64,000 nucleotides of DNA, taken from positions 40,250 to 104,249 of the forward strand of contig JBEULG010000037.1 in assembly GCA_041287425.1 (NCBI GenBank), read 5' to 3'. This DNA is from JAFGSI01 sp041287425 (GTDB lineage: Bacteria; Chloroflexota; Anaerolineae; Anaerolineales; Villigracilaceae). The notes under the pieces were generated by a model that was not told the origin of the DNA, did no database searches, and saw only the letters and a list, made by a program, of their open reading frames with translations. This document shows positions 59,701 through 64,000 of the stretch, one piece after another. Both the position numbers and the translations under genes were made by a program. Each line of letters begins with the position of its first letter. Within the stretch, counting starts at the first letter, position 1.

Positions 59701-60643
59701 GGATTATGCTTGGCAAGAGACTGCTCAGAAAGCCTGGGAGTGGCTCAAGGACCAAGAGTACACCCCCGACGCCATCGAGGATGATGACGAGGTCCGACGG
59801 CTCTATCTGGAACAATGGCTGGGAGAACGCAAGTACGATATTTACCGCATCGCTTCGGACGTCACTTACGCCCGCCTCTCGACAGCCAAAGAATGGCTGC
59901 GCGAGCATGGCTTCGATCCGGACGCGATTCTGGTGGAAACCGTGCCCGAACCTGGCCGGCGCGAGCAGTACAACCGGGCTGCCGTCCAGGCCTGCCTGAA
60001 GTTGTGGCTGCATACCAGGGGATACGATAATGTCCCGGAGGACCAAGTCGAGGAAAAGGTTCAGCAGGTCATGGCCGAGACGGGCCAGCCGGCTCCCATT
60101 CTCGGCAAGTTCATCCTGCGGGACGGGAAGACCGGTCAGCCTTACGACCAGCCGGTGACGGTGGGCGTGATGACCGTGCTTAAACTGCATCACCTGGTCG
60201 AGGACAAAGTACACGCCCGTTCGACGGGACCTTACAGCCTGGTGACCCAGCAGCCGCTGGGCGGGAAAGCCCAATTCGGCGGTCAGCGTTTCGGCGAGAT
60301 GGAGGTGTGGGCGCTGGAGGCGTACGGAGCGGCTTACACGTTGCAGGAGATGCTGACCGTCAAATCGGACGACGTTCAGGGCCGCGTCAATACGTATGAG
60401 TCCATCGTCAAGGGCGAACCGATCGAGGAGCCGAGCATTCCGGCCTCGTTCCGGGTGCTGGTCAAAGAATTGCAAAGCCTGGGCCTGGCCGTCGAAGCGG
60501 TGACCGATACGGGCGAGGTGATTCGGTTTGGCAAGGATGAGGAGAAAATCCATCCGCCTAAATATGACACCGGCTTGCTTGGGCTGGGAGGCGGTCTGAG
60601 CGCGGGCAACGCGGAGCAGGACGAAGCGAACCTTGACGGATAA
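56711..60643 (+). CDS. rpoB: RNA polymerase beta subunit with a large lineage-type insertion
   Basis: A 1310-residue beta subunit. Conserved blocks include IIRSPGVYFE-like QLIRSPGVYFEAPTDR, the rifampicin region SQLSQFMDQTNPLAELRHKR, HYGRICPIETPEGPNIGLI, the GRHGNKGVVSRVVPVEDMPF block and the C-terminal GGKAQFGGQRFGEMEVWALE. Between VFDGAREDEIEAD (about 985) and GKFILRDGKTG (about 1131) there are about 140 residues where Thermus has about 20; they contain three similar helical units. rpoC does not follow and rplL does not precede. CAGGAGTCAAGC is the ribosome-binding site. Confidence 0.97.
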   Translation: MASVLPKKNYARIPVTLDLPNLIEVQLDSFARLKSEGLGDLFHEISPIESYNKGMRLYFPSRSPEAQQWDLKYWFGEPKHSIEECVERDLTYASPLYVSVLLAGPEIPEPIKQDIFLGDFPEMTDKGTFIINGTERVVVSQLIRSPGVYFEAPTDRATGRALAMAKLIPDRGAWMEFETRKSDYLTLKFNRKRTVPITVFLRALAAVDDGNGGEQVLTSGTDEEILSLFADVDTNPERMYITSTLQQEPEWDLSGGLTIAEAALIEFFKRMRPGDPATLENARTFLEEQLFDQRHYDLERVGRYKLNQKLDLNIPIPHRTVTKLDIIRLIRRMILINNGVEPPDDIDHLGNRRVKTVGELIQNKLRIGLRRMERVIKERMSIRDQEQLSPVTLINIRPVVAALREFFGSSQLSQFMDQTNPLAELRHKRTLSALGPGGLRRERAGFDVRDVHHSHYGRICPIETPEGPNIGLIGRLASYARVNEYGFIETPYRKVIKQMPCNDPALEGRALREDILDPKTGEVLIKAGERITAKMLKTIARLKRDVAVVPFVSDRCEYLSADAEDKYVIAQANAELNEYREFVHPRVSCRYHSGFIFTPAENLDYMDVAPHQVVGISAALIPFLEHDDANRALMGSNMQAQAVPLLRPEIPLVSTGMEHHAALDSGQVIVAETDGDVVSVTGSTIVLRDKEGRLHTYNLRKYQRSNQSTCIDQRPAVVKGQVVRKGDIIADSSSTESGELALGQNVTVAFLSWEGANFEDAIVISERLVQADRFTSVHIEKYEVEARDTKLGPEEITRDIPNVGEDALKDLDENGIIRIGAEVGPNDILVGKITPKGEKELTPEERLLRAIFGEKSRDVKDTSLRMPHGERGKVVDVKVFTREDNADLSAGVDMMVRVSVAQRRKITAGDKMAGRHGNKGVVSRVVPVEDMPFLEDGTPVDIILNPTGVPGRMNLGQVLEVHLGWAASRLGFRALTPVFDGAREDEIEADLARAWLVDYAWQETAQKAWEWLKDQEYTPDAIEDDDEVRRLYLEQWLGERKYDIYRIASDVTYARLSTAKEWLREHGFDPDAILVETVPEPGRREQYNRAAVQACLKLWLHTRGYDNVPEDQVEEKVQQVMAETGQPAPILGKFILRDGKTGQPYDQPVTVGVMTVLKLHHLVEDKVHARSTGPYSLVTQQPLGGKAQFGGQRFGEMEVWALEAYGAAYTLQEMLTVKSDDVQGRVNTYESIVKGEPIEEPSIPASFRVLVKELQSLGLAVEAVTDTGEVIRFGKDEEKIHPPKYDTGLLGLGGGLSAGNAEQDEANLDG

Positions 60644-60662
60644 AAAGTCTGTGTGATAAAAT
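60633..60662 (+). promoter_or_regulatory. Possible rpsL promoter overlapping the rpoB 3' end
   Basis: TTGACG and TAAAAT are spaced by 18 bases. It would start a transcript about 140 bases before rpsL, giving the str operon its own promoter. Confidence 0.5.
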
Positions 60663-60723
60663 TGCTTCTCGTTGCCTACAAGGGCTGATGCGTTGCACTG
60701 CCCACTACGTAGTTTGTACGTGT

Positions 60724-60754
60724 GAGGCCATCAGGCACGTCATGTGATGGCCTC
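60724..60754 (+). other. Structured leader upstream of rpsL
   Basis: GAGGCCATCA pairs perfectly with TGATGGCCTC (10 bp) around an 11-base loop, about 50 bases before the rpsL start. No U-run follows, so it is not an intrinsic terminator; a ribosomal-protein binding site is a possibility. The 60644-60805 gap otherwise holds no gene. Confidence 0.55.
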
Positions 60755-60805
60755 GTACTTTGGAAGTACCCTGTTCATTCGTCAGCAAACTGTTCGGAGG
60801 CGAAG

Positions 60806-61234
60806 GTGCCAACAATCAATCAATTGATCCGCAAGGGACGCCGGTCGAAGAAGGTGAAGAGCAAGGCTCCGGCTTTGCTGTACACCTACAATTCTTACAA
60901 GCAGCGCCGCGTGCGTCAGAGCAAGGGCGCGCCGCAGAAGCGCGGGGTTTGCACTGTCGTTCGCACGACGACCCCTAAAAAGCCGAATTCGGCGCTGCGC
61001 AAGATTGCCCGTGTGCGCCTGACCAACCAGATCGAGGTCACGGCTTATATTCCCGGCGAGGGCCACCAGTTGCAGGAGCACTCGGTCGTGCTGGTGCGCG
61101 GTGGCCGCGTCAAAGACCTGCCGGGCGTGCGTTATCACATCGTGCGCGGTTCGCTGGATACGACCGGGGTTGCCAATCGGAAGCAGGGTCGCTCGAAGTA
61201 TGGCGCCAAGCGTCCGAAGGAATCTGCGGCTTAG
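60806..61234 (+). CDS. rpsL: 30S ribosomal protein S12
   Basis: A 142-residue decoding-centre protein. It starts with a GTG (VPTINQLIRKGRR) after CGGAGGCGAAG. The streptomycin-related loops TTTPKKPNSALRK and GGRVKDLPGVRYHIVRG carry the wild-type lysines. After KSKAPALLYTYNSYKQRRVR there is an insertion of about 13 residues before GAPQKRGVC compared with the E. coli protein, seen in several deep-branching phyla. First gene of rpsL-rpsG-fusA-tuf. Confidence 0.97.
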   Translation: MPTINQLIRKGRRSKKVKSKAPALLYTYNSYKQRRVRQSKGAPQKRGVCTVVRTTTPKKPNSALRKIARVRLTNQIEVTAYIPGEGHQLQEHSVVLVRGGRVKDLPGVRYHIVRGSLDTTGVANRKQGRSKYGAKRPKESAA

Positions 61235-61255
61235 TTTCTTGGATGGAGTGTTGGA

Positions 61256-61726
61256 ATGCGTCGAGCAAAGCCTGAAAAGCGCGAAATTCCCCCGGATGTG
61301 CGTTACAACAGCGTGATGGTCAGCACGATGATTCACCACATGCTGCGGCGGGGCAAGAAGAGCACGGCAACGCGCATCATGTATGATACGCTGGATATCA
61401 TCCGTCAACGGAATGAAGGCAAGGACCCCCTGGAGGTCTTCGATACGGCCCTGAAGAATGTGGCGCCTGTCATGGAAGTCCGGCCGCGGCGCGTCGGCGG
61501 TGCGACCTATCAGGTGCCGATGGAAGTCGCCCCGGCCCGCCGGACGACGCTGGCCATCCGCTGGCTGCTCGATGCGGCGCGGGCGCGGACGGGCAAATCT
61601 TTCGCCGAAAAACTGGCGGATGAATTGATGGATGCTTACAAGAACGAGGGCGCGGCGATTCGCAAGCGCGAAGAGACTCACAAAATGGCGGAGGCCAATC
61701 GCGCCTTCTCCCATTACCGCATGTAG
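61256..61726 (+). CDS. rpsG: 30S ribosomal protein S7
   Basis: A 156-residue primary 16S rRNA binding protein that nucleates the 30S head. It has MRRAKPEKREIPPDVRYNS, MIHHMLRRGKKSTA, the loop VEVRPRRVGGATYQVPMEV-type sequence (MEVRPRRVGGATYQVP) and ends AEANRAFSHYRM. Length is normal. It starts 21 bases after rpsL. In E. coli S7 represses translation of this operon; whether that applies here is not visible. Confidence 0.97.
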   Translation: MRRAKPEKREIPPDVRYNSVMVSTMIHHMLRRGKKSTATRIMYDTLDIIRQRNEGKDPLEVFDTALKNVAPVMEVRPRRVGGATYQVPMEVAPARRTTLAIRWLLDAARARTGKSFAEKLADELMDAYKNEGAAIRKREETHKMAEANRAFSHYRM

Positions 61727-61761
61727 ACTGCGGTGGCTGCACTTTAACAGGACACCTACCC

Positions 61762-63831
<2,070 letters not shown>

Positions 63832-63864
63832 ACTTGTCTCTGTTCTAAAAAAGGAGAAAAAAAG

Positions 63865-64000
63865 ATGGCGAAGCAAAAGTTTGAGCGGACGAAGCCGCAC
63901 ATGAATGTAGGGACCATGGGGCACATTGACCATGGGAAGACGACGTTGACGGCGGCGATCACGAAATACTGCCAGATGTTGGGGAAGGCGGAGTATCGGC
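63865..64000 (+). CDS. tuf: Elongation factor Tu, N-terminal part (runs off the right edge)
   Basis: The first 45 codons are present: MAKQKFERTKPHMNVGTMGH followed by the P-loop GHIDHGKTTLTAAI. AAAAAGGAGAAAAAAAG precedes the ATG. The codons (GGG, ACG, TTG repeatedly) look different from those preferred in fusA, though the visible part is short. Last gene of the str operon as usual. Confidence 0.95.
   Translation, partial: MAKQKFERTKPHMNVGTMGHIDHGKTTLTAAITKYCQMLGKAEYR

Noticed and set aside
58670..60553. A 627-residue minus-strand frame opposite rpoB
   Set aside because: Antisense shadow of a highly conserved gene; no motif and no start site.

Overview
The window is a gene-dense, GC-rich (about 60 percent by eye) bacterial chromosome segment with tight operons, frequent ATGA stop/start overlaps and several promoters lying only 7-8 bases from a start codon. 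Protein resemblance, proline/threonine-rich linkers in exported proteins, a large insertion in RpoB and an expanded S12 suggest Chloroflexota, probably class Anaerolineae. This assignment is inference; no taxonomic marker could be searched.

Layout. 1-3.5 kb (minus): membrane-protein fragment, YbaK-type deacylase, NUDIX hydrolase, nitroreductase and a LysN-like aminotransferase behind a probable leucine leader-peptide attenuator. 3.5-3.75 kb: a small MITE-like element with a nested REP. 3.8-7.5 kb (plus): alr, lspA, rluD-like, threonine aldolase. 7.5-11.3 kb (minus): translationally coupled HD-GYP and GGDEF proteins (c-di-GMP turnover). 11.5-23.9 kb (plus): purine nucleoside phosphorylase, exported protein, GNAT, a 7TM-GAF-HTH receptor, S1 protein, FtsK, phosphatidyltransferase, Lgt, an ABC-2/SpoIIM exporter and a metallo-beta-lactamase. 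23.9-33.1 kb: HNH protein, SDR39U1 epimerase, MoxR-DUF58-DUF4129 cluster, glmS and two degV paralogues. 33.3-42.9 kb: ferredoxin, zinc-ribbon protein, enolase-superfamily enzyme, CapA-like protein, cyclase, fabL, P-loop kinase, class III aminotransferase and small membrane proteins. 43-46.7 kb: heterodimeric ABC exporter. 47.6 kb: a tRNA-Met-like gene.

The best-resolved system is the histidine operon (47.9-55.1 kb): promoter, a leader peptide with four consecutive His codons, mutually exclusive hairpins, then hisG-D-C-B-A-H-F-I-E. Its junctions carry 7-bp tandem repeats and a REP element, so repeat DNA forms the ends of some His proteins. A very similar arrangement (leader peptide with five Leu codons followed by an intrinsic terminator) precedes the aminotransferase at 3.3 kb, which suggests that ribosome-mediated attenuation is a general control strategy here.

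The right end is a transcription/translation block: an IS4-type insertion sequence with a frameshifted transposase ends 10 bp before the rpoB -35 box, then rpoB (with a roughly 140-residue insertion) leads directly into rpsL, rpsG, fusA and tuf. rpoC is absent from the place it normally occupies, and rplJ/rplL are absent upstream.
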